Source: Ptiloglossa arizonensis (Eukaryota; Arthropoda; Insecta; Hymenoptera; Colletidae). Taken from it: a DNA stretch of 64,000 nucleotides. The translations under genes were made by a program, and so were the position numbers. Shown here one piece after another: positions 33,140-46,410 of the stretch (position 1 is its first letter; every line of letters starts with the position of its first letter). Below the pieces are notes generated by a model. The model was given only the letters and a program-made list of their open reading frames with translations. It made no database searches and was not told the DNA's origin. The stretch is from assembly GCF_051014685.1 (NCBI RefSeq), contig NW_027478888.1, positions 310,001 to 374,000 of the forward strand, given 5' to 3'.

Positions 33140-34895
33140 TACAACGGTATGCGTACTATTCCCCTAGGCGGTTCTAGTTATTCGTTTCGAGCATCAGAAC
33201 TGCGAAAATTTTGAGTTTCTCAAGCGTTTCTTACCTCCAAACTGCCATATCTCGCGAACGGATTGACCAATCCGCAAAATTTCTATTTCATCTGAAAGTA
33301 GAAAGTCGCGCGATTACAACGGTATGCGTACTTTTCCCCTAGACCGTTCTCGTTATGCTTGTCGAGCATCAGAACTGCGAAAATTTTGAGTTTCTCAAGC
33401 GTTTCTTACCTCCAAACTGCCATATCTCGCGAACGGATTCACTAATCCGCAAAATTTCTGTTGCATCTGAAAGTAGAAACTCGCCCGATTACAACGGTAT
33501 GCGTACTTTTCCCCTAGGCCGTTCTAGTTAATCGTTTCGAGCATCAGAACTGCGAAAATTTTGAGTTTCTCTAGCGTTTCTTACTTCCAAACTGCCATAT
33601 CTCGCGAACGGATTGACCAATCCGCAAAATTTCTGTTGCATCTGAAAGTAGAAACTCGCCCGATTACAACGGTATGCGTACTTTTCCCCTAGGCCGTTCT
33701 AGTTATTCGTTTCGAGCATCAGAACTGCGAAAATGTTGAGTTTCTCAAGCGTTTCTTACGCACAAACTGCCATATCTCGCGAACGGATTGACCAATCCGC
33801 AAAATTTCTGTTGCATCTGAAAGTAGAAACTCGACCGATTACAACGGTGTGCGTACTTTTCCCCTAGATCGTTCTAGTTATGCTTGTCGAGCATCAGAAC
33901 TGCGAAAATTTTGAGTTTCTCAAGCGTTTCTTACCTACAAACTGCCATATCTCGCGAACGGATTGACCAATCCGCAAAATTTCTGATGCATCTGAAAGTA
34001 GAAACTCGCCCCATTACAACGGTATGCGTACTTTTCCCCTAGGCCGCTCTATTTATTCGTTTCGAGCATCAGACCTGCGAAAATTTTGTGTTTCTCATGT
34101 GTTTCATACTTCCAAACTGCCATATCTCGCGAACGGATTGACCAATCCGCCAAATTTCTGATGCATCTGAAAGTAGAAACTCGCCCGATTACAACGGTAT
34201 GCGTACTTTTCCCCTAGGCCGCTCTAGTTATTCGTTTCGAGCATCAGAACTGCGAAAATTTTGTGTTTCTCAAGTGTTTCATATTTCCAAACTGCCATAT
34301 CTCGCGAACGGATTGACCAATCCGCAAAATTTCTGTTGCATCTGAAAGTAGAAACTCGCCCGATTACAACGGTATGCATACTTTTCCCCTAGGCTGTTCT
34401 AGTTATTCGTATCGAGCATCAGAACTGCGAAAATTTTGAGTTTCTCAAGCGTTTCTTACCTCCAAACTGCCATATCTCGCGAACGGATTGACCAATCCGC
34501 AAAATTCCTGTTGCATCTGAAAGTAGAAACTCGCCCGATTACAACGGTATGCGTACCTTTCCCCTAGGCCGTTCTAGTTATTCGTTTCGAGCATCAGAAC
34601 TGCGAAAATTTTGTGTTTCTCAAGTGTTTCATACTTCCAAACTGCCATATTTCGCGAACGGATTGACCAATCCGCAAAATTTCTGTTGCATCTGAAAGTA
34701 GAAAGTCGCCCGATTATAACGGTATGCGTACTTTTTCCCTAGGCCGTTCTAGTTATTCGTTTCGAGCATCAGAACTGCGAAAATGTTGAGTTTCTCAAGC
34801 GTTTCTTACCTACAAACTGCCATATCACGCGAACGGATTGACCAATCCGCAAAATTTCTGTTGCATCTGAAAGTAGAAACTCGCCCGATTACAAC
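33140..34895. repeat. Block copy e2 (partner 30,340-32,095)
   Basis: Second copy of the ten-monomer block. It includes the paired marks GGTGTGCG at 33,846 (31,046 in e1) and CAGACCTGCG at about 34,070 (31,270). A few later changes are visible, such as CATATTTCC (34,281) for CATACTTCC and CGTATCGAG (34,408) for CGTTTCGAG. Confidence 0.85.
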
Positions 34896-37800
34896 GGTAT
34901 GCGTACTTTTCCCCTAGGCCGTTGTAGTTATTCGTTTCGAGCATGAGAACTGCGAAAATTTTGGGTTTCTCAAGCGTTGCTTACCTCCAAACTGCCATAT
35001 CTCGCGAGCGGATTGACCAATCCGCAAAATTTCTGTTGCATCTGAAAGTAGAAAGTCGCCCGATTACAACGGTATGCGTACTTTTCCCCTAGACCGTTCT
35101 ATTTATGCTTGTCGAGCATCAGAACTGCGAAAATTTTGAGTTTCTCAAGCGTTTCTTACCTACAAACTGCCATATCTCGCGAACGGATTGACCAATCCGC
35201 AAAATTTCTGATGCATCTGAAAGTAGAAACTCGCCCGATTACAACGGTATGCGTACTTTTCCCCTAGGCCGCTCTATTTATTCGTTTCGAGCATCAGAAC
35301 TGCGAAAATTTTGTGTTTCTCATGTGTTTCATACTTCCAAACTGCCATATCTCGCGAATGGATTGACCAATCCGCCAAATTTCTGATGCATCTGAAAGTA
35401 GAAACTCGCCCGATTACAACGGTATGCGTACTTTTCCCCTAGGCCGCTCTAGTTATTCGTTTCGAGCATCAGAACTGCGAAAATTTTGTGTTTCTCAAGT
35501 GTTTCATACTTCCAAACTGCCATATCTCGCGAACGGATTGACTAATCCGCAAAATTTCTGTTGCATCTGAAAGTAGAAACTCGCCCGATTACAACGGTAT
35601 GCGTACTTTTCCCCTAGTCCGTTCTAGTTATGCTTGTCGAGCATCAGAACTGCGAAAATTTTCAGTTTCTCAAGCGTTTCTTACCTACAAACTGCCATAT
35701 CTCGCGAACGGATTGACCAATCCGCAAAATTTCTGATGCATCTGAAAGTAGAAACTCGCGCGATTACAACGGTATGCGTACTATTCCCCTAGGCGGTTCT
35801 AGTTATTCGTTTCGAGCATCAGAACTGCGAAAATTTTGAGTTTCTCAAGCGTTTCTTACCTCCAAACTGCCATATCTCGCGAACGGATTGACCAATCCGC
35901 AAAATTTCTATTTCATCTGAAAGTAGAAAGTCGCGCGATTACAACGGTATGCGTACTTTTCCCCTAGACCGTTCTCGTTATGCTTGTCAAGCATCAGAAC
36001 TGCGAAAATTTTGAGTTTCTCAAGCGTTTCTTACCTCCAAACTGCCATATCTCGCGAACGGATTCACTAATCCGCAAAATTTCTGTTGCATCTGAAAGTA
36101 GAAACTCGCCCGATTACAACGGTATGCGTACTTTTCCCCTAGGCCGTTCTAGTTAATCGTTTCGAGCATCAGAACTGCGAAAATTTTGAGTTTCTCTAGC
36201 GTTTCTTACTTCCAAACTGCCATATCTCGCGAACGGATTGACCAATCCGCAAAATTTCTGTTGCATCTGAAAGTAGAAACTCGCCCGATTACAACGGTAT
36301 GCGTACTTTTCCCCTAGGCCGTTCTAGTTAATCGTTTCGAGCATCAGAACTGCGAAAATTTTGAGTTTCTCTAGCGTTTCTTACTTCCAAACTGCCATAT
36401 CTCGCGAACGGATTGACCAATCCGCCAAATTTCTGATGCATCTGAAAGTAGAAACTCGCCCGATTACAACGGTATGCGTACTTTTCCCCTAGGCTGTTCT
36501 AGTTATTCGTTTCGAGCATCAGAACTGCGAAAATTTTGAGTTTCTCAAGCGTTTCTTACCTCCAAACTGCCATATCTCGCGAACGGATTGACCAATCCGC
36601 AAAATTTCTGTTGCATCTGAAAGTAGAAACTCGACCGATTACAACGGTGTGCGTACTTTTCCCCTAGATCGTTCTAGTTATGCTTGTCGAGCATCAGAAC
36701 TGCGAAAATTTTGAGTTTCTCAAGCGTTTCTTACCTACAAACTGCCATATCTCGCGAACGGATTGACCAATCCGCAAAATTTCTGATGCATCTGAAAGTA
36801 GAAACTCGCCCGATTACAACGGTATGCGTACTTTTCCCCTAGGCCGCTCTATTTATTCGTTTCGAGCATCAGAACTGCGAAAATTTTGTGTTTCTCATGT
36901 GTTTCATACTTCCAAACTGCCATATCTCGCGAACGGATTGACCAATCCGCCAAATTTCTGATGCATCTGAAAGTAGAAACTCGCCCGATTACAACGGTAT
37001 GCGTACTTTTCCCCTAGGCCGCTCTAGTTATTCGTTTCGAGCATCAGAACTGCGAAAATTTTGTGTTTCTCAAGTGTTTCATACTTCCAAACTGCCATAT
37101 CTCGCGAACGGATTGACCAATCCGCAAAATTTCTGTTGCATCTGAAAGTAGAAACTCGCCCGATTACAACGGTATGCATACTTTTCCCCTAGGCTGTTCT
37201 AGTTATTCGTTTCGAGCATCAGAACTGCGAAAATTTTGAGTTTCTCAAGCGTTTCTTACCTCCAAACTGCCATATCTCGCGAACGGATTGACCAATCCGC
37301 AAAATTTCTGTTGCATCTGAAAGTAGAAACTCGCCCGATTACAACGGTATGCGTACTTTTCCCCTAGGCCGCTCTATTTATTCGTTTCGAGCATCAGAAC
37401 TGCGAAAATTTTGTGTTTCTCATGTGTTTCATACTTCCAAACTGCCATATCTCGCGAACGGATTGACCAATCCGCAAAATTTCTATTGCATCTGAAAGTA
37501 GAAAGTCGCCCGATTACAACGGTATGCGTACTTTTCCCCTAGGCCGCTCTATTTATTCGTTTCGAGCATCAGAACTGCGAAAATTTTGTGTTTCTCATGT
37601 GTTTCATACTTCCAAACTGCCATATCTCGCGAATGGATTGACCAATCCGCCAAATTTCTGATGCATCTGAAAGTAGAAACTCGCCCGATTACAACGGTAT
37701 GCGTACTTTTCCCCTAGGCCGCTCTAGTTATTCGTTTCGAGCATCTGAACTGCGAAAATTTTGTGTTTCTCAAGTGTTTCATACTTCCAAACTGCCATAT

Positions 37801-40400
37801 CTCGCGAACGGATTGACTAATCCGCAAAATTTCTGTTGCATCTGAAAGTAGAAACTCGACCGATTACAACGGTGTGCGTACTTTTCCCCTAGATCGTTCT
37901 AGTTATGCTTGTCGAGCATCAGAACTGCGAAAATTTTGAGTTTCTCAAGCGTTTCTTACCTCCAAACTGCCATATCTCGCGAACGGATTGACCAATCCGC
38001 AAAATTTCTATTAGATCTGAAAGTAGAAACTCGCCCGATTACAACGGTATGCGTACCTTTCCCCTAGGCCGTTCTAGTTATTCGTTTCGAGCATCAGAAC
38101 TGCGAAAATTTTGTGTTTCTCAAGTGTTTCATACTTCCAAACTGCCATATCTCGCGAACGGATTGACCAATCCGCAAAATTTCTATTGCATCTGAAAGTA
38201 GAAACTCGCCCGATTACAACACTATGCGTACTTTTCCCCTAGTCCGTTCTAGTTATGCTTGTCGAGCATCAGAACTGCGAAAATTTTCAGTTTCTCAAGC
38301 GTTTCTTACCTACAAACTGCCTTATCTCGCGAACGGATTGACCAATCCGCAAAATTTCTGTTGCATCTGAAAGTAGAAACTCGCCCGATTACAACGGTAT
38401 GCGTACTTTTCCCCTAGGCCGTTCTAGTTATTCGTTTCGAGCATCAGAACTGCGAAAATTTTGAGTTTCTTAAGCGTTTCTTACTTCCAAACTGCCATAT
38501 CTCGCGAACGGATTGACCAATCCGCAAAATTTCTGTTGCATCTGAAAGTAGAAACTCGCCCGATTACAACGGTATGCATACTTTTCCCCTAGGCGGCTCT
38601 AGTTATTCGTTTCGAGCATCAGAACTGCGAAAATTTTGAGTTTCTCAAGCGTTTCTTACCTCCAAACTGCCATATCTCGCGAACGGATTGACCAATCGGC
38701 AAAATTTCTGTTTCATCTGAAAGTAGAAAGTCGCGCGATTACAACGGTATGCGTACTTTTCCCCTAGACCGTTCTCGTTATGCTTGTCGAGCATCAGAAC
38801 TGCGAAAATTTTGAATTTCTCAAGCGTTTCTTACCTCCAAACTGCCATATCTCGCGAACGGATTCACTAATCCGCAAAGTTTCTGTTGCATCTGAAAGTA
38901 GAAACTCGCCCGATTACAAGGGTATGCGTACTTTTCCCCTAGGCCGTTCTAGTTAATCGTTTCGAGCATCAGAACTGCGAAAATTTTGAGTTTCTCTAGC
39001 GTTTCTTACTTCCAAACTGCCATCTCTCGCGAACGGATTGACCAATCCGCAAAATTTCTGTTGCATCTGAAAGTAGAAACTCGCCCGATTACAACGGTAT
39101 GCGTACTTTTCCCCTAGGCCGTTCTAGTTATTCGTTTCGAGCATCAGAACTGCGAAAATGTTGAGTTTCTCAAGCGTTTCTTACCTACAAACTGCCATAT
39201 CTCGCGAACGGATTGACCAATCCGCAAAATTTCTGTTGCATCTGAAAGTAGAAACTCGCCCGATTACAACGGTGTGCGTACTTTTCCCCTAGACCGTTCT
39301 AGTTATGCTTGTCGAGCATCAGAACTGCGAAAATTTTGAGTTTCTCAAGCGTTTCTTACATACAAACTGCCATATCTCGCGAACGGATTGACCAATCCGC
39401 AAAATTTCTGATGCATCTGAAAGTAGAAACTCGCCCGATTACAACGGTATGCGTACCTTTCCCCTAGGCCGTTCTAGTTATTCGTTTCGAGCATCAGAAC
39501 TGCGAAAATTTTGTGTTTCTCAAGTGTTTCATACTTCCAAACTGCCATATCTCGCTAACGGATTGACCAATCCGCAAAATTTCTATTGCATCTGAAAGTA
39601 GAAAGTCGCCCGATTATAACGGTATGCGTACTTTTTCCCTAGGCCGGTCTAGTTATTCGTTTCGAGCATCAGAACTGCGAAAATGTTGAGTTTCTCAAGC
39701 GTTTCTTACCTACAAACTGCCATATCACGCGAACGGATTGACCAATCCGCAAAATTTCTGTTGCATCTGAAAGTAGAAACTCGCCCGATTACAACGGTAT
39801 GCGTACTTTTCCCCTAGGCCGTTGTAGTTATTCGTTTCGAGCATGAGAACTGCGAAAATTTTGGGTTTCTCAAGCGCTGCTTACCTCCAAACTGCCATAT
39901 CTTGCGAACGGATTGACTAATCCGCAAAATTTCTGTTGCATCTGAAAGTAGAAACTCGCCCGATTACAACGGTATGCGTACTTTTAACCTAGTCCGTTCT
40001 AGTTATGCTTGTCGAGCATCAGAACTGCGAAAATTTTGAGTTTCTCTAGCGTTTCTTACTTCCAAACTGCCATATCTCGCGAACGGATTGACCAATCCGC
40101 CAAATTTCTTATGCATCTGAAAGTAGAAACTCGCCCGATTACAACGGTATGCGTACTTTTCCCCTAGGCTGTTCTAGTTATTCGTTTCGAGCATCAGAAC
40201 TGCGAAAATTTTGAGTTTCTCAAGCGTTTCTTACCTCCAAACTGCCATATCTCGCGAACGGATTGACCAATCCGCAAAATTTCTATTGCGTCTGAAAGTA
40301 GAAACTCGCCCGATTACAACGGTATGCGTACCTTTCCCCTAGGCCGTTCTAGTTATTCGTTTCGAGCATCAGAACTGCGAAAATTTTGTGTTTCTCAAGT
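34896..40400. repeat. Family B monomers, rearranged copies of e/d-type variants
   Basis: About 31 monomers reuse the variants of blocks d and e in new orders, for example GTTGTAG/TTGGGTTT (34.9 and 39.8 kb), TAGTCCG/ATTTTCAG (35.6 and 38.2 kb), GTACTATTCCCC (35.8 kb), TTAATCG/CTCTAGCG (36.15 and again in the next monomer at 36.33 kb), GGTGTGCG (36.6, 37.9, 39.3 kb). Private changes include TCTATTAGATC (about 38,008) and CTTTTAACCTAG (about 39,981). No gene is seen. Confidence 0.75.
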
Positions 40401-41850
40401 GTTTCATACTTCCAAACTGCCATATCTCGCGAACGGATTGACCAATCCGCAAAATTTCTATTGCATCTGAAAGTAGAAAGTCGCCCGATTATAACGGTAT
40501 GCGTACTTTTTCCCTAGGCCGTTCTAGTTATTCGTTTCGAGCATCAGAACTGCGAAAATGTTGAGTTTCTCAAGCGTTTCTTACCTCCAAACTGCCATAT
40601 CTCAGGAACGGATTGACCAATCCGCAAAATTTCTGTTTTATCTGAAAGTAGAAAGTCGCCCGATTACAACGGTATACGTACTTTTCCCCTAGACCGTTCT
40701 CGTTATGCTTGTCGAGCATCAGAACTGCGAAAATTTTGAGTTTCTCAAGCGTTTCTTACATCCAAACTGCCATATCTCGAGAACGGATTGACTAATCCGC
40801 GAAATTTCTGTTGCATCTGAAAGTAGAAACTCGCCCGATTACAACGGTATGCGTACTTTTCCCCTAGGCCGTTCTAGTTATTCGTTTCGAGCATCAGAAC
40901 TGCGAAAATTTTGAGTTTCTCAAGCGTTTCTTACCTCCAAACTGCCATATCTGGCGAACGGATTGACCAATCCGCAAAATTTCTGTTGCATCTGAAAGTA
41001 GAAACTCGCCCGATTAAAACTGTATGCGTACTTTTCCCCTAGTCCGTTCTAGTTATTCGTTTCGAGCATCAGAACTGCGAAAATTTTGAGTTTCTGGAGC
41101 GTTTCTTACCTCCAAACCGCCATATCTCGCGAACGGATTGACCAATCCGCAAAATTTCTGTTGCATCTGAAAGTAGAAAGTCGCCCGATTACAACGGTAT
41201 GCGTACTTTTCCCCTAGGCCGCTCTAGTTATTCGTTTCGAGCATCAGAACTGCGAAAATTTTGTGTTTCTCAAGTGTTTCATACTTCCAAACTGCCATAT
41301 CTCGCGAACGGATTGACCAATCCGCAAAATTTCTGTTGCATCTGAAAGTAGAAACTCGCCCGATTACAACGGTATGCGTACTTTTCCCCTAGGCCGTTCT
41401 AGTTATTCGTTTCGAGCATCAGAACTGCGAAAATTTTGAGTTTCTCAAGCGTTTCTTACTTCCAAACTTCCATATCTCGCGAACGGATTGACCAATCCGC
41501 CAAATTTCTGATGCATCTGAAAGTAGAAACTCGCCCGATTACAACGGTATGCGTACTTTTCCCCTAGGCCGCTCTAGTTATTCGTTTCGAGCATCAGAAC
41601 TGCGAAAATTTTGTGTTTCTCAAGTGTTTCATACTTCCAAACTGCCATATCTCGCGAACGGATTGACCAATCCGCAAAATTTCTGTTGCATCTGAAAGTA
41701 GAAACCCGCCCGATTACAACGGTATGCATACTTTTCCCCTAGGCCGTTCTAGTTATTCGTTTCGAGCATCAGAACTGCGAAAATTTTGAGTTTCTCAAGC
41801 GTTTCTTACCTCCAAACTGCCATATCTCGGGAACGGATTGACCAATCCGC
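40400..41850. repeat. Block copy f1 (partner 43,200-44,650; offset 2,800 bp = 16 monomers)
   Basis: Shared order: TCTATTGC with ATAACGG and TTTTTCCC, ATGTTGAG, CAGGAACGG with CTGTTTTATCTG and TATACG, CTTACATCC, CTCGAGAACGG with CGCGAAATTTC, CTGGCGAACGG with ATTAAAACTG, TTCTGGAGC with AACCGCC, GCTCTAG/TTGTGTTT, CAAACTTCC, and AAACCCGCCCG. Copies part after CTCGGGAACGG, where one has CTGTTTTATC and the other CTGTTGCATC. Confidence 0.82.
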
Positions 41851-43235
41851 AAAATTTCTGTTTTATCTGAAAGTAGAAATTCGCCCGATTACAACGGTAT
41901 ACGTACTTTTCCCCTAGACCGTTCTCGTTATGCTTGTCGAGCATCAGAACTGCGAAAATTTTGAGTTTCTCAAGCGTTTCTTACATCCAAACTGCCATAT
42001 CTCGCGAACGGATTGACTAATCCGCGAAATTTCTGTTGCATCTGAAAGTAGAAACTCGCCCGATTACAACGGTATGCGTACTTTTCCCTTAGGCCGTTCT
42101 AGTTATTCGTTTCGAGCATCAGAACTGCGAAAATTTTGAGTTTCTCAAGCGTTTCTTACCTCCAAACTGCCATATCTGGCGAACGGATTGACCAATCCGC
42201 AAAATTTCTGTTGCATCTGAAAGTAGAAACTCGCCCGATTACAACTGTATGCGTACTTTTCCCCTAGTCCGTTCTAGTTATTCGTTTCGAGCATCAGAAC
42301 TGCGAAAATTTTGAGTTTCTGGAGCGTTTCTTACCTCCAAACCGCCATATCTCGCGAACGGATTGACCAATCCGCAAAATTTCTGTTGCATCTGAAAGTA
42401 GAAAGTCGCCCGATTACAACGGTATGCGTACTTTTCCCCTAGACCGTTCTAGTTATGCTTGTCGAGCATCAGAACTGCGAAAATTTTGAGTTTCTCAAGC
42501 GTTTCTTACCTCCAAACTGCCATATCTCGCGAACGGATTGACTAATCCGCAAAATTTCTGTTGCATCTGAAAGTAGAAACTCGCCCGATTACAACGGTAT
42601 GCGTACTTTTCCCCTAGGCCGTTCTAGTTAATCGTTTCGAGCATCAGAACTGCGAAAATTTTGAGTTTCTCTAGCGTTTCTTACTTCCAAACTGCCATAT
42701 CTCGCGAACGGATTGACCAATCCGCAAAATTTCTGTTGCATCTGAAAGTAGAAACTCGCCCGATTACAACGGTATGCGTACTTTTCCCCTAGGCCGTTCT
42801 AGTTATTCGTTTCGAGCATCAGAACTGCGAAAATGTTGAGTTTCTCAAGCGTTTCTTACCTATAAACTGCCATATCTCGCGAACGGATTGACCAATCCGC
42901 AAAATTTCTGTTGCATCTGAAAGTAGAAACTCGACCGATTACAACGGTGTGCGTACTTTTCCCCTAGATCGTTCTAGTTATGCTTGTCGAGCATCAGAAC
43001 TGCGAAAATTTTGAGTTTCTCAAGCGTTTCTTACCTACAAACTGCCATATCTCGCGAACGGATTGACCAATCCGCAAAATTTCTGATGCATCTGAAAGTA
43101 GAAACTCGCCCGATTACAACGGTATGCGTACTTTTCCCCTAGGCCGCTCTATTTATTCGTTTCGAGCATCAGAACTGCGAAAATTTTGTGTTTCTCATGT
43201 GTTTCATACTTCCAAACTGCCATATCTCGCGAACG
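41410..43235. repeat. Block copy g1 (partner 45,960-47,785; offset 4,550 bp = 26 monomers)
   Basis: Shared order: CAAACTTCC (41,464 and 46,014), CCAAATTTCTGATGC, GCTCTAG/TTGTGTTT, AAACCCGCC, CTCGGGAACGG with CTGTTTTATCTG, CTTACATCC, CGCGAAATTTC, CTGGCG, TTCTGGAGC, TTATGCTTGTCG, TTAATCG/CTCTAGCG, ATGTTGAG with CCTATAAAC, GGTGTGCG, GCTCTATTT/CTCATGTG. About ten monomers; this block overlaps f1, so later copies were made from parts of earlier ones. Confidence 0.82.
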
Positions 43236-44660
43236 GATTGACCAATCCGCAAAATTTCTATTGCATCTGAAAGTAGAAAGTCGCCCGATTATAACGGTAT
43301 GCGTACTTTTTCCCTAGGCCGTTCTAGTTATTCGTTTCGAGCATCAGAACTGCGAAAATGTTGAGTTTCTCAAGCGTTTCTTACCTCCAAACTGCCATAT
43401 CACAGGAACGGATTGACCAATCCGCAAAATTTCTGTTTTATCTGAAAGTAGAAAGTCGCCCGATTACAACGGTATACGTACTTTTCCCCTAGACCGTTCT
43501 CGTTATGCTTGTCGAGCATCAGAACTGCGAAAATTTTGAGTTTCTCAAGCGTTTCTTACATCCAAACTGCCATATCTCGAGAACGGATTGACTAATCCGC
43601 GAAATTTCTGTTGCATCTGAAAGTAGAAACTCGCCCGATTACAACGGTATGCGTACTTTTCCCCTAGGCCGTCCTAGTTATTCGTTTCGAGCATCAGAAC
43701 TGCGAAAATTTTGAGTTTCTCAAGCGTTTCTTACTTCCAAACTGCCATATCTGGCGAACGGATTGACCAATCCGCAAAATTTCTGTTGCATCTGAAAGTA
43801 GAAACTCGCCCGATTAAAACTGTATGCGTACTTTTCCCCTAGTCCGTTCTAGTTATTCGTTTCGAGCATCAGAACTGCGAAAATTTTGAGTTTCTGGAGC
43901 GTTTCTTACCTCCAAACCGCCATATCTCGCGAACGGATTGACCAATCCGCAAAATTTCTGTTGCATCTGAAAGTAGAAAGTCGCCCGATTACAACGGTAT
44001 GCGTACTTTTCCCCTAGGCCGCTCTAGTTATTCGTTTCGAGCATCAGAACTGCGAAAATTTTGTGTTTCTCAAGTGTTTCATACTTCCAAACTGCCATAT
44101 CTCGCGAACGGATTGACCAATCCGCAAAATTTCTGTTGCATCTGAAAGTAGAAACTCGCCCGATTACAACGGTATGCGTACTTTTCCCCTAGGCCGTTCT
44201 AGTTATTCGTTTCGAGCATCAGAACTGCGAAAATTTTGAGTTTCTCAAGCGTTTCTTACTTCCAAACTTCCATATCTCGCGAACGGATTGACCAATCCGC
44301 CAAATTTCTGATGCATCTGAAAGTAGAAACTCGCCCGATTACAACGGTATGCGTACTTTTCCCCTAGGCCGCTCTAGTTATTCGTTTCGAGCATCAGAAC
44401 TGCGAAAATTTTGTGTTTCTCAAGTGTTTCATACTTCCAAACTGCCATATCTCGCGAACGGATTGACCAATCCGCAAAATTTCTGTTGCAACTGAAAGTA
44501 GAAACCCGCCCGATTACAACGGTATGCATACTTTTCCCCTAGGCCGTTCTAGTTATTCGTTTCGAGCATCAGAACTGCGAAAATTTTGAGTTTCTCAAGC
44601 GTTTCTTACCTCCAAACTGCCATATCTCGGGAACGGATTGACCAATCCGCAAAATTTCTG
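42706..44660. repeat. Block copy h1 (partner 44,631-46,410; offset 1,925 then 1,750 bp)
   Basis: From CCTATAAAC (42,859) to GCTCTAG (44,026) the partner lies 1,925 bp (11 monomers) downstream; from about 44,200 on it lies 1,750 bp (10 monomers) downstream. The change of offset falls inside one monomer at about 45,955-45,985 that starts as the GCTCTAG type and ends as the TTTTGAG/CAAACTTCC type, i.e. one monomer was lost in the second copy. Confidence 0.8.
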
Positions 44661-46410
44661 TTGCATCTGAAAGTAGAAACTCGCCCGATTACAACGGTAT
44701 GCGTACTTTTCCCCTAGGCCGTTCTAGTTATTCGTTTCGAGCATCAGAACTGCGAAAATGTTGAGTTTCTCAAGCGTTTCTTACCTATAAACTGCCATAT
44801 CTCGCGAACGGATTGACCAATCCGCAAAATTTCTGTTGCATCTGAAAGTAGAAACTCGACCGATTACAACGGTGTGCGTACTTTTCCCCTAGATCGTTCT
44901 AGTTATGCTTGTCGAGCATCAGAACTGCGAAAATTTTGAGTTTCTCAAGCGTTTCTTACCTACAAACTGCCATATCTCGCGAACGGATTGACCAATCCGC
45001 AAAATTTCTGATGCATCTGAAAGTAGAAACTCGCCCGATTACAACGGTATGCGTACTTTTCCCCTAGGCCGCTCTATTTATTCGTTTCGAGCATCAGAAC
45101 TGCGAAAATTTTGTGTTTCTCATGTGTTTCATACTTCCAAACTGCCATATCTCGCGAACGGATTGACCAATCCGCAAAATTTCTATTGCATCTGAAAGTA
45201 GAAAGTCGCCCGATTATAACGGTATGCGTACTTTTTCCCTAGGCCGTTCTAGTTATTCGTTTCGAGCATCAGAACTGCGAAAATGTTGAGTTTCTCAAGC
45301 GTTTCTTACCTCCAAACTGCCATATCACAGGAACGGATTGACCAATCCGCAAAATTTCTGTTTTATCTGAAAGTAGAAAGTCGCCCGATTACAACGGTAT
45401 ACGTACTTTTCCCCTAGACCGTTCTCGTTATGCTTGTCGAGCATCAGAACTGCGAAAATTTTGAGTTTCTCAAGCGTTTCTTACATCCAAACTGCCATAT
45501 CTCGAGAACGGATTGACTAATCCGCGAAATTTCTGTTGCATCTGAAAGTAGAAACTCGCCCGATTACAACGGTATGCGTACTTTTCCCCTAGGCCGTCCT
45601 AGTTATTCGTTTCGAGCATCAGAACTGCGAAAATTTTGAGTTTCTCAAGCGTTTCTTACTTCCAAACTGCCATATCTGGCGAACGGATTGACCAATCCAC
45701 AAAATTTCTGTTGCATCTGAAAGTAGAAACTCGCCCGATTAAAACTGTATGCGTACTTTTCCCCTAGTCCGTTCTAGTTATTCGTTTCGAGCATCAGAAC
45801 TGCGAAAATTTTGAGTTTCTGGAGCGTTTCTTACCTCCAAACCGCCATATCTCGCGAACGGATTGACCAATCCGCAAAATTTCTGTTGCATCTGAAAGTA
45901 GAAAGTCGCCCGATTACAACGGTATGCGTACTTTTCCCCTAGGCCGCTCTAGTTATTCGTTTCGAGCATCAGAACTGCGAAAATTTTGAGTTTCTCAAGC
46001 GTTTCTTACTTCCAAACTTCCATATCTCGCGAACGGATTGACCAATCCGCCAAATTTCTGATGCATCTGAAAGTAGAAACTCGCCCGATTACAACGGTAT
46101 GCGTACTTTTCCCCTAGGCCGCTCTAGTTATTCGTTTCGAGCATCAGAACTGCGAAAATTTTGTGTTTCTCAAGTGTTTCATACTTCCAAACTGCCATAT
46201 CTCGCGAACGGATTGACCAATCCGCAAAATTTCTGTTGCAACTGAAAGTAGAAACCCGCCCGATTACAACGGTATGCATACTTTTCCCCTAGGCCGTTCT
46301 AGTTATTCGTTTCGAGCATCAGAACTGCGAGAATTTTGAGTTTCTCAAGCGTTTCTTACCTCCAAACTGCCATATCTCGGGAACGGATTGACCAATCCGC
46401 AAAATTTCTG
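44631..46410. repeat. Block copy h2 (partner 42,706-44,660) with one-monomer deletion
   Basis: Contains the same ordered variants as h1, including ATCACAGGAACGG (45,323) and GCAACTGAAAG (46,239), minus one monomer of the GCTCTAG/TTGTGTTT type. A hybrid monomer marks the deletion point near 45,955-45,985. Confidence 0.8.

Larger units (their letters stand above)
32030..33210. repeat. Block copy d2 (partner 27,130-28,310)
   Basis: Second copy of block d, sharing the one-base insertion CCCTTTAGG at about 32,812. Where the first copy runs into family-A island 1, this copy continues in family B (CCTCCAAACT), so the island replaced or interrupted B sequence in the first copy, or was removed here. 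Confidence 0.85.
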
